Made by a program: the position numbers and the translations under genes
In this document: one piece after another, positions 29,971 to 37,595 of the stretch
How positions within the stretch are numbered: the stretch's first letter is position 1
How the letters are laid out: each line of letters begins with the position of its first letter
Notes under the pieces: model-generated
What the model was told of the DNA's origin: nothing
The model's database searches: none
What the model saw: only the letters and a program-made list of their open reading frames with translations
Assembly: GCF_000753735.1 (NCBI RefSeq)
Contig: NZ_JPIN01000008.1
Coordinates: 62,001 to 126,000 of the forward strand
Direction: 5' to 3'
Source of the DNA: Pseudidiomarina atlantica
Lineage (GTDB): Bacteria; Pseudomonadota; Gammaproteobacteria; Enterobacterales; Alteromonadaceae
Length of the DNA: 64,000 nucleotides

Positions 29971-30906
29971 TTAGAAGCGGTGATGGATACCAACCCCTAA
30001 ATAACGTTGCTCGTTCGCCAAAGTATCTAGATCACGACCCGTATACCACGCATAGACTTTGGTACTTTTGGCCAAGCGGTAATCGACACCAAACGACCAT
30101 GCGTTGTCTTCGCCGGTATCAAAATCAATCATTTGATACTGCGCTTTGAGTTCGAAGTTACCGATTTTATGGCTAGCGCTGGTCAAGAAACCGTCTGCTT
30201 CGGCGCTGCCGTCAACCGCTTCCTGTTGATGCCACATCAGGCCCACGGTGGTCGCATCGCTGACTTTGGCATAACCGGCAAGACGCTCTACATCATAACC
30301 ATCGACGTCACGATCCATCGCGGCACTGAGGTAGTAGTTGGTATCATCAAGACCGTCATCACCATAATACAGTGCCATCGAGTAACCATCGTCTTGGGTA
30401 TCGCCTTCACTGAGGATGATGTTACCGGCGAAGCTAAAATTATGGAATGTTGGAGAGAGGTACATGATCGTGTTGTTGACACGGTTTTCACCCTCAAACA
30501 CGACTTTGACATCGCCTTCATAGTTATTGAAGCGGTCGAGGTCGGCATACATATCTTTGAGGACGGTGTCATGACGGCCAACACGAATTTCACCGAAACT
30601 ACCACGCAAGCCTACGTATTGGTCACGGGCATTGAAGTTGTTGTCGGCGTCAAAGTCAGTGATATCGACCGCCCACTCAAGCTGGTAGATAACCTCTAAA
30701 TCGTCGGTGATTTGGGTTCCACCTTTGACCCCGATCCGTGAACCGTTGCTGACCAGTTCACTGTCACTGCCCTCGCCGTCATCGCTGCTTTGCAGAGAAA
30801 CATCGGCACGGCCATAAAAGTCGAAGGTGATTTCGTCTTGCGCGAATGCACCAGTGCTGGTGAAGGCCACACCGGTTGCTAATACAGTCAGAAGGAATTT
30901 AGTCAT
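29971..30906 (-). CDS. outer-membrane general porin, predicted phosphate-starvation inducible
   Basis: A 311-residue porin of the gram-negative trimeric type. I start at ATG 30906, which has AGGTGG five bases before; a GTG at 30915 is also in frame. A 22-residue signal peptide ends TGAFAQ. Strands typical of the family follow: FYGRADVSLQS at the mature start, SRIGVKGGTQITDDLEVIYQLEW, RDQYVGLRGSFGEIRVGRHDT, and a C-terminal YLGVGIHHRF with the terminal Phe needed for barrel assembly. The mature chain is markedly acidic, so it is not obviously anion selective like PhoE or OprP. The upstream PhoB promoter is its strongest tie to phosphate. Confidence 0.9.
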   Translation of the reverse strand: MTKFLLTVLATGVAFTSTGAFAQDEITFDFYGRADVSLQSSDDGEGSDSELVSNGSRIGVKGGTQITDDLEVIYQLEWAVDITDFDADNNFNARDQYVGLRGSFGEIRVGRHDTVLKDMYADLDRFNNYEGDVKVVFEGENRVNNTIMYLSPTFHNFSFAGNIILSEGDTQDDGYSMALYYGDDGLDDTNYYLSAAMDRDVDGYDVERLAGYAKVSDATTVGLMWHQQEAVDGSAEADGFLTSASHKIGNFELKAQYQMIDFDTGEDNAWSFGVDYRLAKSTKVYAWYTGRDLDTLANEQRYLGVGIHHRF

Positions 30907-30968
30907 TGCTGCCACCTAAAGTTGCCAAATCGTACACGGAATGCACAGCTGTGCATGAGACGCCGCGT

Positions 30969-31002
30969 ATAATATGGCAACTTTATGACAGTTTAATGAC
31001 TA
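30969..31002 (-). promoter_or_regulatory. predicted PhoB-dependent promoter of the porin gene
   Basis: Minus-strand box TAGTCATTAAACTGTCAT (30985-31002), 13 of 18 matches, then 10 bases, then TATTAT (30969-30974), 5 of 6 matching -10. A third in-register half-site TTGCCAT (30974-30980) lies between the box and the -10. The porin ATG is 63 bases further. Confidence 0.8.
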
Positions 31003-31045
31003 AATGTCATTTTTTTTGCAGTTAGATGACTTTTACATGTCGCTT

Positions 31046-32308
31046 TTATGACGACTGTAGTTGTTTAATCCGTTCTGCTTGCTGTTGTTCAGCGGTCGCA
31101 TAGCGCTCCCACTGCATCGCTGCCTTACGCGCATCATCAAAAGCTTTCGCTTTAGCAAATGCTTGTAACGCAGGATTATAATTCTCTTGCTCAAGTTCAG
31201 CCATACCTATGACAAGATACATGGTACCCGGCTTTTCGAGCTTGCCTTTGTCGAGAGCTAATTGAGCAGCAATAATAGCTGCTTCATATTGCTCAGCGTT
31301 CAACAACACCTGTGCGCGTTGCGCATCGAGTTCGCCGTCGTCACTCAGCTTGGCTGCGCGCTCTAAGGCATCGACCGCTTTTTCAGTTTCGCGTGCGGCG
31401 ATCCAGCTTTGTGCGAGCATTTTTAAGTTGCGCAAATCGGCAGGCAGCTTCTCTTCTTTTAACGCGTACTCCATCACCTGACCGGCTTTGTAAGGGATAC
31501 CGGCAAAGAAATAGCTCTGCACCAACGTCTGCAAATCTTGGCCTTTGGTTAAAAAGCCTTGTTGATAAGCAGCTTCCAGCATCGCTAATTGCTCTTGGTC
31601 GCGCTCGAGTTGTCCATAAACCCCGGCCAACTGAATCCAGTACTCAGGCTTATTGAAATGCTTGATCATTTTTTCAAGCACTTTTGCCACTTCCACGGTT
31701 TGCTCTAACTCAAAATGAATCGCTCGTTGCAACACATACCAATTTTCTTCGCCCGCGCCACCCGCTGCTTCAGCTTTGCCAATTGCGCGCTGAATAGGTG
31801 CTAATGCTGCAGCAAAGTCCCCTTTTTGATACAAGGCTTGGGCACGCAACACATCTGCTTTAGTCGCTTGCTCGTCGCCCATGAGCTGTTGCCACTGGTC
31901 AAGGTAGCTGAGTGTTTGCGCATAATCGCCTTGGCCCAGCGACAATTGCGCCAAGCTAAACAAGGTATTCTGCTTCAATGCTTCTGGAATTGGATCTTCT
32001 TGCACGACTTTAGCGAAATAGCTGATGGCTTGGTCGATGCGGTCTTCGCCATAGTGCATATAGCCATAGAAGTTCCACAACATCGCGCGTTCATAGCTGT
32101 TCATGCTACTGATCTTTGACTCAACAGTTTTCAGCGCGGCAATGCCACCACTGACGTCACCGTTGTCGGCGAGTTCTTGCGCACGAGCCAGTTGACTGTA
32201 GACCTGTTCGCGCAGTGCAGGAACTCGTTTCGTTTCTTGTGCTAAAGCTTGGGTAGCAAACACTTGTGCCACCACGGCAATGCTCATAACAGCAAGTAAT
32301 TTACGCAT
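31046..32308 (-). CDS. TPR-repeat protein at the end of the TonB2-type operon
   Basis: A 420-residue periplasmic protein with a signal peptide (MRKLLAVMSIAVV... ending TQALAQ) and a helical repeat array through most of the chain, e.g. AQELADNGDVSGGIAALKTVES, AMLWNFYGYMHYGEDRIDQAISYFAKVV and QNTLFSLAQLSLGQGDYAQTLSYLDQW, in the tetratricopeptide pattern. I prefer the second of two adjacent ATG codons (32308) because AGGAG is seven bases before it. TPR proteins commonly close Vibrio/Shewanella TonB2 operons. Their role is not settled; a scaffold for the TonB complex is a reasonable guess. It follows tonB by ten bases. Confidence 0.85.
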   Translation of the reverse strand: MRKLLAVMSIAVVAQVFATQALAQETKRVPALREQVYSQLARAQELADNGDVSGGIAALKTVESKISSMNSYERAMLWNFYGYMHYGEDRIDQAISYFAKVVQEDPIPEALKQNTLFSLAQLSLGQGDYAQTLSYLDQWQQLMGDEQATKADVLRAQALYQKGDFAAALAPIQRAIGKAEAAGGAGEENWYVLQRAIHFELEQTVEVAKVLEKMIKHFNKPEYWIQLAGVYGQLERDQEQLAMLEAAYQQGFLTKGQDLQTLVQSYFFAGIPYKAGQVMEYALKEEKLPADLRNLKMLAQSWIAARETEKAVDALERAAKLSDDGELDAQRAQVLLNAEQYEAAIIAAQLALDKGKLEKPGTMYLVIGMAELEQENYNPALQAFAKAKAFDDARKAAMQWERYATAEQQQAERIKQLQSS

Positions 32309-32318
32309 CATATTGCTC

Positions 32319-32924
32319 CTAACCATCGATTTCGAAAGTGATGCGGTTCTGCACCCCTTCGACTTCAACCGCCTCGCCATTGACGACCCGCGGTTTGTAC
32401 TTAAATTTCAGTACTGCATCCATGGCCGCCTGATCAAAAATCTGCTCTGGTTGCGCTTCGACAACACGCGGATTACGAACCGTACCTTGCTTGGTAACGG
32501 TAAATTCCACTACCACGTAACCTTCAATACCGCGCTGCAGTGCTCGTCGTGGATAAGCAGCCTGCACTTTTACAATGGGCAAGTACTCGCCGTCACTCGC
32601 ATCCAGATTTAAGCCGCCGCCTAATGCCGTATCCGCTTGCACCTGTGCAGAAAAATCATAACCACCTGCATTAGGTTCAGCATCGCTACTAGTCATTTGT
32701 GGCTGCGGTAAATCCGGTGGCGGCTCCTGAGGTTCCGGTGGCCGTGCAGGTTTGCGTTCCTTTTCCTGCACTACTTCTTCGGGTTTCACTCGCACGAAAT
32801 CCAACACGCTACCCTTGGGCGGTTCGCTCATCGCGCCGTCGCCACTGGTAATGAAGGACTGCATTAGAAAAAACAGACCTAGGGTTACCAGTGCTGCAAC
32901 GACTAATGCTGCAATAAAACGCAT
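32319..32924 (-). CDS. tonB: energy transducer TonB (TonB2 type)
   Basis: Transmits proton-motive force from the ExbB/ExbD motor to outer-membrane receptors. The 201-residue protein has an N-terminal membrane anchor (about 4-25), a short proline/glutamate-rich stretch (about 60-78, PARPPEPQEPPPDLPQPQ) and the C-terminal TonB domain from about 110 with YPRRALQRGIEGYVVVEFTV and the YKPRVVNG segment. It is shorter than E. coli TonB, as is typical for TonB2 proteins. It sits in the operon DUF3450-ttpC-exbB-exbD-tonB-TPR under a predicted four-half-site PhoB box, so it probably serves the three receptors of this window. Confidence 0.94.
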   Translation of the reverse strand: MRFIAALVVAALVTLGLFFLMQSFITSGDGAMSEPPKGSVLDFVRVKPEEVVQEKERKPARPPEPQEPPPDLPQPQMTSSDAEPNAGGYDFSAQVQADTALGGGLNLDASDGEYLPIVKVQAAYPRRALQRGIEGYVVVEFTVTKQGTVRNPRVVEAQPEQIFDQAAMDAVLKFKYKPRVVNGEAVEVEGVQNRITFEIDG

Positions 32925-32929
32925 AGTGT

Positions 32930-33337
32930 TTACTCTTCCTGCGCGGCTATGGAAACGTCATAGACGCCGGCAGCTCGTGCTGCATCCATAACTTTGATCA
33001 AAACTTCGGTGGTAGCGAGCTTATCGGCTTGAATCACCACTGAACCTTGTGGGTTCTCGGCGTACAAACGTTCGATGTTGGCTTGCACCGCACGCACGTC
33101 AACTTGACGCTTGTTGATCCAGATTTCGCCGGTATCACTGATCGCCACCAAAATACTGACTCGGTCTTTTTGTACCGCAGTCGCAGCATCAGGACGGTTC
33201 ACATCAATCCCAGCTTCTTTGACGAAGGTAGCTGTCACAATAAAGAAGATCAGCATGATAAAAACCACGTCGAGCATGGGTGTCATGTCGATTTGCGCTT
33301 CTTCTTCGTCAATCAAATTTGCAAAATGTTGTTTCAT
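32930..33337 (-). CDS. exbD: biopolymer transport protein ExbD (TonB2 type)
   Basis: Proton-channel subunit of the TonB motor. I start at ATG 33337 (MKQHFANLIDEEEAQ); the frame upstream only offers a TTG. The 135-residue product has the single membrane helix with the proton-carrying Asp in the MTPMLDVVFIMLIFFIVTAT segment, followed by the periplasmic domain with DKLATTEVLIKVMDAARAAG. It lies six bases before tonB and 16 after exbB within the same operon. Confidence 0.95.
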   Translation of the reverse strand: MKQHFANLIDEEEAQIDMTPMLDVVFIMLIFFIVTATFVKEAGIDVNRPDAATAVQKDRVSILVAISDTGEIWINKRQVDVRAVQANIERLYAENPQGSVVIQADKLATTEVLIKVMDAARAAGVYDVSIAAQEE

Positions 33338-33353
33338 ACCAGACAACCCTCAA

Positions 33354-33881
33354 TTAGTGCTCAAGTAGCATGCGGTCTTCGAGCTTCATGCGTTCGCGTT
33401 TTGCCGTGCGTTGCAACCAAGTAGTGGCAAATACGCCACTGAGCGCGCCGACCATGCCGGCCATGGTTGGAATAGTCGCTTTCGAGACGCCGGCTGCCAT
33501 CGAGCGTGCATTACCGGTACCCGAAATGGCCATTACATCGAAAACTTCAATCATCCCGGTTACGGTGCCCATCAAACCTAGCAACGGACACAAAGCCACC
33601 ATTGCTTGTAGAATCGGTAACCTGCCACCGAGCGCAATCGACACGCGCGAGATCATGGCCTGGCGAATTTGCTCTGCGCGCCAAGATGATTTATCTGCGC
33701 GAGCTTGCCAGTCGGCCAGCGCGGCCTTCTTTACTTGCTGATGGCCGCGGCTGTAGTAAAAAATGCGTTCTAGAATCATCAACCACATAACGAAGATGAG
33801 GATCCCGATGGCCAGCAGAACTTGGCCACCGGTTTCGACAAAATCTCGAATTGCATTTAAAAAATCGATGATGAACAGCAT
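33354..33881 (-). CDS. exbB: ExbB-type proton channel protein (TonB2 type)
   Basis: A 175-residue three-helix MotA/TolQ/ExbB protein, the stator that with ExbD harvests the proton gradient. The N-terminal helix (about 17-40) precedes the basic cytoplasmic loop. The paired helices carry the hallmark ALCPLLGLMGTVTGMIEVF and ATIPTMAGMVGALSGVFATTW segments, with the conserved Thr and Gly residues lining the pore. It is separated from the upstream ttpC-like gene by only three bases. Two ExbB-fold proteins in one operon is the mark of the Vibrio TonB2 arrangement. Confidence 0.94.
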   Translation of the reverse strand: MLFIIDFLNAIRDFVETGGQVLLAIGILIFVMWLMILERIFYYSRGHQQVKKAALADWQARADKSSWRAEQIRQAMISRVSIALGGRLPILQAMVALCPLLGLMGTVTGMIEVFDVMAISGTGNARSMAAGVSKATIPTMAGMVGALSGVFATTWLQRTAKRERMKLEDRMLLEH

Positions 33882-33884
33882 GGC

Positions 33885-35240
33885 TTAGTGCCCCCGCTCA
33901 GAGCGCTCCGCAATAATGCCCGATGCCTGCTCTTGCAACACGTGGACGATGTTCTTACTGCGCGTGTTCAAGGTTGCGAACAATAGTGTCATCGGAATTG
34001 CCACGACCAGACCCAGCACAGTTGTCACCAACGCTTGCGAAATACCACCCGCCATCAGTTTCGGGTCGCCCGTACCGAACAAGGTAATGGCCTGGAAGGT
34101 ATTGATCATACCCGTTACGGTACCGAGTAGACCGAGCAATGGCGCGACCACAGAAATGATCTTGATGAAGGTGAGGTTGCGGGTGATTTTCGGCACCTCG
34201 CGTAAAATCGCCTCACTTAATTTCAACTCAAGGGTTTCGGTGTCAACTTGCGGATATTTATCCTGTACCGCCATCACCCGACCCAGAGGGTTATCCTGCT
34301 TCGCTTCGCTCTGTTTCAACTGGCGCTTCACTTTGCCACCCATCAGGGTAAGGGTAACGAAACGCTCAAGCGCAATGAGCAAACCAATGATGCCAAGGGC
34401 GATAATGATGTAACCTACGGTGTCACCTTGGTCGATACGCTCTTTCAGATTTGGTGCTTGGACCAACAAGCCAAGAATCGAACCACCGGTTGGATCAAGA
34501 CCAAATTTGACCGGTTGCTCATCACCCTGCTCGAGGGCTTCTGCAGTTGCCGTAAAGCGACCACTTGGCTGACGAATCAATTCAGCGACTGCATCGGTCC
34601 CTGGTACCAATTCCAGATATTGACCGTCGGCGACCATATTAAAGGTACCCACACGCACGACCGGCTTGGTGACTTTTTCACCATTGGCTAGCGTTACTTC
34701 GGTTTCAAAGTTGCTGACCTTGCCCGACTCAGTCATTTCTTGCTGTAACGCGAACCACACTGACTCGATTTCTTCGATGCTGGCAAGCTTCGAGCTCGAG
34801 CCCATTTTCTGTGCTAAGTCACTTAACGCATCGCTGCGTCCTGGAAACTCCACCGACACATAAGAGTTCTGCAAGGTACTTGCTGTATCACCAGCCACCT
34901 GCTGTAACACACCGAATAACTCTTTTAATGAGCCCATACGCTGCGTTAGCGCATCTTCAAGCGCGGCTAAGTCACGTTCATTGGTTTCAAACTGACTCTC
35001 TAGCTCAGCACTCAGTTGCTCAAGGCGATCGCGCTGGGCGATAGCCTCGCGTAAGATTTGCGCTTGCTCGGCTGCTTGCGCTTGAAAGCGTGCTTCACGG
35101 GCTTGGTTATCTTGGGTTTGGGCAAATTTGCCGTCTTTCAATTGCTGTAGTAACTCATCCAAGTTCACTGGTTCTTGCGCCGCTAGCGGCATTGCAAAAA
35201 CGAGACCCACAGCTGCAATAAGATGCTTGAGTTTCAACAT
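33885..35240 (-). CDS. ttpC: TtpC-like MotA/TolQ/ExbB protein with long periplasmic coiled-coil domain
   Basis: A 451-residue protein combining a signal peptide (ends PLAAQE), an acidic, Gln-rich coiled-coil periplasmic part (about 25-130), a mixed domain (about 130-265) and a C-terminal ExbB-like channel module (from about 275; VVAPLLGLLGTVTGMINTFQ and a GGISQALVTTVLGLVVAIP helix). In Vibrio TtpC is essential for TonB2 function. The periplasmic domain probably reaches the TonB-receptor complex. It is flanked by DUF3450 and exbB with two- and three-base gaps, so the operon is translated as a tightly packed unit. The symbol is given by homology to the Vibrio gene. Confidence 0.88.
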   Translation of the reverse strand: MLKLKHLIAAVGLVFAMPLAAQEPVNLDELLQQLKDGKFAQTQDNQAREARFQAQAAEQAQILREAIAQRDRLEQLSAELESQFETNERDLAALEDALTQRMGSLKELFGVLQQVAGDTASTLQNSYVSVEFPGRSDALSDLAQKMGSSSKLASIEEIESVWFALQQEMTESGKVSNFETEVTLANGEKVTKPVVRVGTFNMVADGQYLELVPGTDAVAELIRQPSGRFTATAEALEQGDEQPVKFGLDPTGGSILGLLVQAPNLKERIDQGDTVGYIIIALGIIGLLIALERFVTLTLMGGKVKRQLKQSEAKQDNPLGRVMAVQDKYPQVDTETLELKLSEAILREVPKITRNLTFIKIISVVAPLLGLLGTVTGMINTFQAITLFGTGDPKLMAGGISQALVTTVLGLVVAIPMTLLFATLNTRSKNIVHVLQEQASGIIAERSERGH

Positions 35241-35242
35241 GA

Positions 35243-36019
35243 TTATTCTCCTGCCTGCGCGCCGTCAGTGAAAATTGGCAACATCAACAAATCTGGTGCC
35301 AGCTGTTTGCGTGCGATGCGCAATGCTTCTTGCACGTCACTTGCGTAACTTGCGTCGAGCTCTTGCCATTCACGCGCTTGTTGGTTCCATACCGCGAGGT
35401 GTTCACCATTACGTGTTTTGTAGATAAATACCGTGCGCCCAACACGCAGGAATTCGACTTCTTGCGCTTGACCGTTGACGTCCATTTCACCGTTGTAGGC
35501 TTCGATGGTGCGACCATAATCAGCTTCAATTTGGTAGGCTTCCATTACCCGACGAAACTTCTCAGACACATCAACGTCAGCGCGATCCATCAAGTCTTGT
35601 AATCCGGCAATACGATTAGCGCGCTCATCGGCTAAGAACGGAACATCTAGCTCAACAAAGGTCTCAAGACTCTCAATCATGCGTAGCATCAAAGGAGTGA
35701 TTTGGCGTTCCACCACACTCACTTCGTCAATCGACGCATTCAAATCAAGCTGCTCTTGCTCTTGAAAGTCGATCTGTCGCTGCAATTGCTGCACATAGAC
35801 TTCAAGGCCAGAAATTTGACGGTTGATTTGCTTGTATTGCTGCATCCGTTCTTGCGTGGTGTCAGCAATTTTGTCGACGGTAAGTTGTGATGAGCGGGCC
35901 GCTTGGTTGATTTCTGTTGCCGCGTCGACAACAGGCTCAAGTGCCTGCTCTTGGGCGAGAGCACTGGTGCTTGCTAACAATGCAGCAAGTACCATGGTGC
36001 GGGCAAAACATGCTTTCAT
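35243..36019 (-). CDS. DUF3450 periplasmic protein, first gene of the TonB2-type operon
   Basis: A 258-residue secreted protein. I start at ATG 36019 (MKACFARTMVLAALLAS) with a signal peptide ending SALAQ and AAGGT upstream; a longer frame to 36067 would run into the PhoB half-sites. The mature part is a long heptad-like coiled coil (about 40-105; QYKQINRQISGLEVYVQQLQRQ) followed by a mixed domain ending in ARKQLAPDLLMLPI. DUF3450 proteins are found directly before ttpC in Vibrio and Shewanella TonB2 operons. Their role is not firmly known; coupling of the stator to TonB is a guess. It is the lead gene of the transcript driven from 36056-36100. Confidence 0.87.
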   Translation of the reverse strand: MKACFARTMVLAALLASTSALAQEQALEPVVDAATEINQAARSSQLTVDKIADTTQERMQQYKQINRQISGLEVYVQQLQRQIDFQEQEQLDLNASIDEVSVVERQITPLMLRMIESLETFVELDVPFLADERANRIAGLQDLMDRADVDVSEKFRRVMEAYQIEADYGRTIEAYNGEMDVNGQAQEVEFLRVGRTVFIYKTRNGEHLAVWNQQAREWQELDASYASDVQEALRIARKQLAPDLLMLPIFTDGAQAGE

Positions 36020-36055
36020 GGAAGTACCTTGCACACGTAATGAATGATGGTGTGC

Positions 36056-36100
36056 AAGATACGTCACTTCTGTGACAGCTTAGTGACTGCTTTATGTCAG
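36056..36100 (-). promoter_or_regulatory. predicted tandem PhoB box and promoter of the TonB2-type operon
   Basis: Four half-sites at a strict 11-base period on the minus strand: CTGACAT (36094-36100), CAGTCAC (36083-36089), CTGTCAC (36072-36078) and GTGACGT (36061-36067). The central box CAGTCACTAAGCTGTCAC matches the working consensus at 14 of 18 bases. Ten bases beyond it lies TATCTT (36056-36061), 4 of 6 matching -10. The first gene starts 37 bases further. The array begins eight bases after the stop of mscM. Confidence 0.85.
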
Positions 36101-36107
36101 TTATATT

Positions 36108-37385
36108 TCAAGATGAACTTTTTTTGTTACTTTCATTGAAGTTTCGTGTCATTTCACGCATATCAATACCGCTAGGATGCTGGAACACGCGCAAACCGAA
36201 CTCAGGTAAAATCGAAAGTAGATGGTCAAAAATATCTGACTGTATCCCCTCGTACTCAGTCCACGCCGTGGTGTTGGTAAAACAATACACCTCAAGGGGC
36301 AAGCCGTCGGCAGTAGGATTCAACTGCCGTACCATGAGTGTCATTTCTTGGTGGACATTCGGGTGGTTCTTTAAATACTGCAGCACGTAGGCTCGGAAAG
36401 TACCAATGTTGGTAATGCGTCGCGTATTGACGGGCTCTTTACCTTCATCCTTGAGCTGTTGATTCCAGTCATCGATTTCTTGCTGCTTCGTCTTAAGATA
36501 ATCGCGCAATAAACGAAAACGCTTCAGCGAACTCAGTTCGTCTTCGGTGAGGAAATGCAAACTCTGCTGATCGAGCAACACGCTGCGCTTAATCCGTCGT
36601 CCCCCGGACTCTTGCATACCACGCCAGTTTTTAAACGGGTCTGAAATAAACCGCCGCGTTGGGATAAATGTGATGGTCTTATCCCAGTTCTGCACTTTCA
36701 CTTGGTGCAGGGCGATATCGATAACGTCACCGTCGGCATTCAAGTTGGGCATTTCGACCCAATCCCCAACGCGAATAATATCATTCGAGGTGATTTGCAC
36801 GCTCGCCACTAAACTCAGCAACGTATCTTGGAATACCAACATCAGCACCGCGGCCATGGCACCCAAACCCGAGAGCAAAATGACCGGCGATTTATCAATC
36901 AAAACGGCGATCATCAAAATGGTGGCCACCGCGTAAATCACGATTTTGGTGACTTGGATATAACCCTTAATGGGCCGCTCGTGCGCGTCGGGCTGACGCT
37001 CATAAAGCATATTAACGATAGTTAAAGTGCCACTGATCGCACGGGCAATGGTGATAACGATAAAGGCGTAGCAAACATTAGTCACAACAATGGTGATTTC
37101 TTCGACCAGATTCGGCACTGAGCTAATACCAAAGGCAATCACCAGCGCCGGCACCACGTTGGCAAGTCGTGCCACAATATTCCGCTCAATGGCCTGGCGG
37201 TCTTTACCGGCTGGGGTATAGGTTAAAATCCGTAACAAGCCACGCAGCAGAATCTTCTTCACTACGAAGTTGGCCACCCAAGCCCCGACCAGTAATAGGC
37301 CAAGCTTGGTCAAGGTGTCCATGTCGGGATGTTCAATCAGCCACTTTTCAGCGGTATCAAGTTTGTCTTTCAGTTCCTGCTGCAT
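36108..37385 (-). CDS. mscM: MscM/YbdG-type mechanosensitive channel
   Basis: A 425-residue MscS-superfamily channel of the YbdG type, which opens under membrane tension and helps survive mild osmotic downshock. Four to five membrane segments precede the pore helix region SGLGAMAAVLMLVFQDTLLSLVAS (about 175-198) and a beta domain with GDWVEMPNLNADGDVIDI and NWDKTITFIPTRRFISDPFKNWRGM. The C-terminal segments NIGTFRAYVLQYL and LPLEVYCFTNTTAWTEYE follow E. coli YbdG closely as I recall it. No role in the phosphate regulon is implied; it merely lies between two predicted PhoB-driven units. The heptamer repeat at 37393-37549 begins eight bases before its start codon. Confidence 0.88.
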   Translation of the reverse strand: MQQELKDKLDTAEKWLIEHPDMDTLTKLGLLLVGAWVANFVVKKILLRGLLRILTYTPAGKDRQAIERNIVARLANVVPALVIAFGISSVPNLVEEITIVVTNVCYAFIVITIARAISGTLTIVNMLYERQPDAHERPIKGYIQVTKIVIYAVATILMIAVLIDKSPVILLSGLGAMAAVLMLVFQDTLLSLVASVQITSNDIIRVGDWVEMPNLNADGDVIDIALHQVKVQNWDKTITFIPTRRFISDPFKNWRGMQESGGRRIKRSVLLDQQSLHFLTEDELSSLKRFRLLRDYLKTKQQEIDDWNQQLKDEGKEPVNTRRITNIGTFRAYVLQYLKNHPNVHQEMTLMVRQLNPTADGLPLEVYCFTNTTAWTEYEGIQSDIFDHLLSILPEFGLRVFQHPSGIDMREMTRNFNESNKKSSS

Positions 37386-37392
37386 AAGATCC

Positions 37393-37549
37393 GTTATTCG
37401 TTATTCGTGATTCGTGATTCGTGATTCGTGATTCGTTAAAGAGTAAACCATGGGGATCGTCTTTTCTATACGATTATTAGCCAAATTTACCTATCTTTAA
37501 GTCACTCGTATTTTCCTCACCCTAACGAATAACGAACAACGAGTAACGA
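37393..37549. repeat. inverted heptamer-repeat element, copy 2
   Basis: The left arm 37393-37440 is six to seven heptamers (GTTATTC twice, then GTGATTC four times, then GTTAAA). The right arm 37522-37549 is four heptamers of the CTAACGA, ATAACGA, ACAACGA and GTAACGA kind. The arms are imperfectly complementary and the central segment is about 80 bases. As in copy 1 at 7106-7188, the right arm fuses directly with the A-run of a minus-strand terminator. It fills most of the gap between the channel gene and the third receptor. Confidence 0.8.
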
Positions 37550-37573
37550 AAAAAGGGAGCCGAAGCTCCCTTT
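37546..37573 (-). terminator. rho-independent terminator after the third receptor gene
   Basis: Read on the minus strand: stem AAAGGGAGC (37565-37573), tetraloop TTCG, stem GCTCCCTTT (37552-37560), then a T-run that merges with the heptamer repeat. It lies 22 bases after the receptor stop. Confidence 0.9.
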
Positions 37574-37595
37574 GTAGATGAAATCAACCGTGCCA

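Noticed and set aside
29935-29975. Terminator after the porin gene
   Set aside because: An inverted TCTAAAGT/ACTTTAGA pair exists around 29945-29975 but the stem is AT-rich, the loop long, and there is no T-run.
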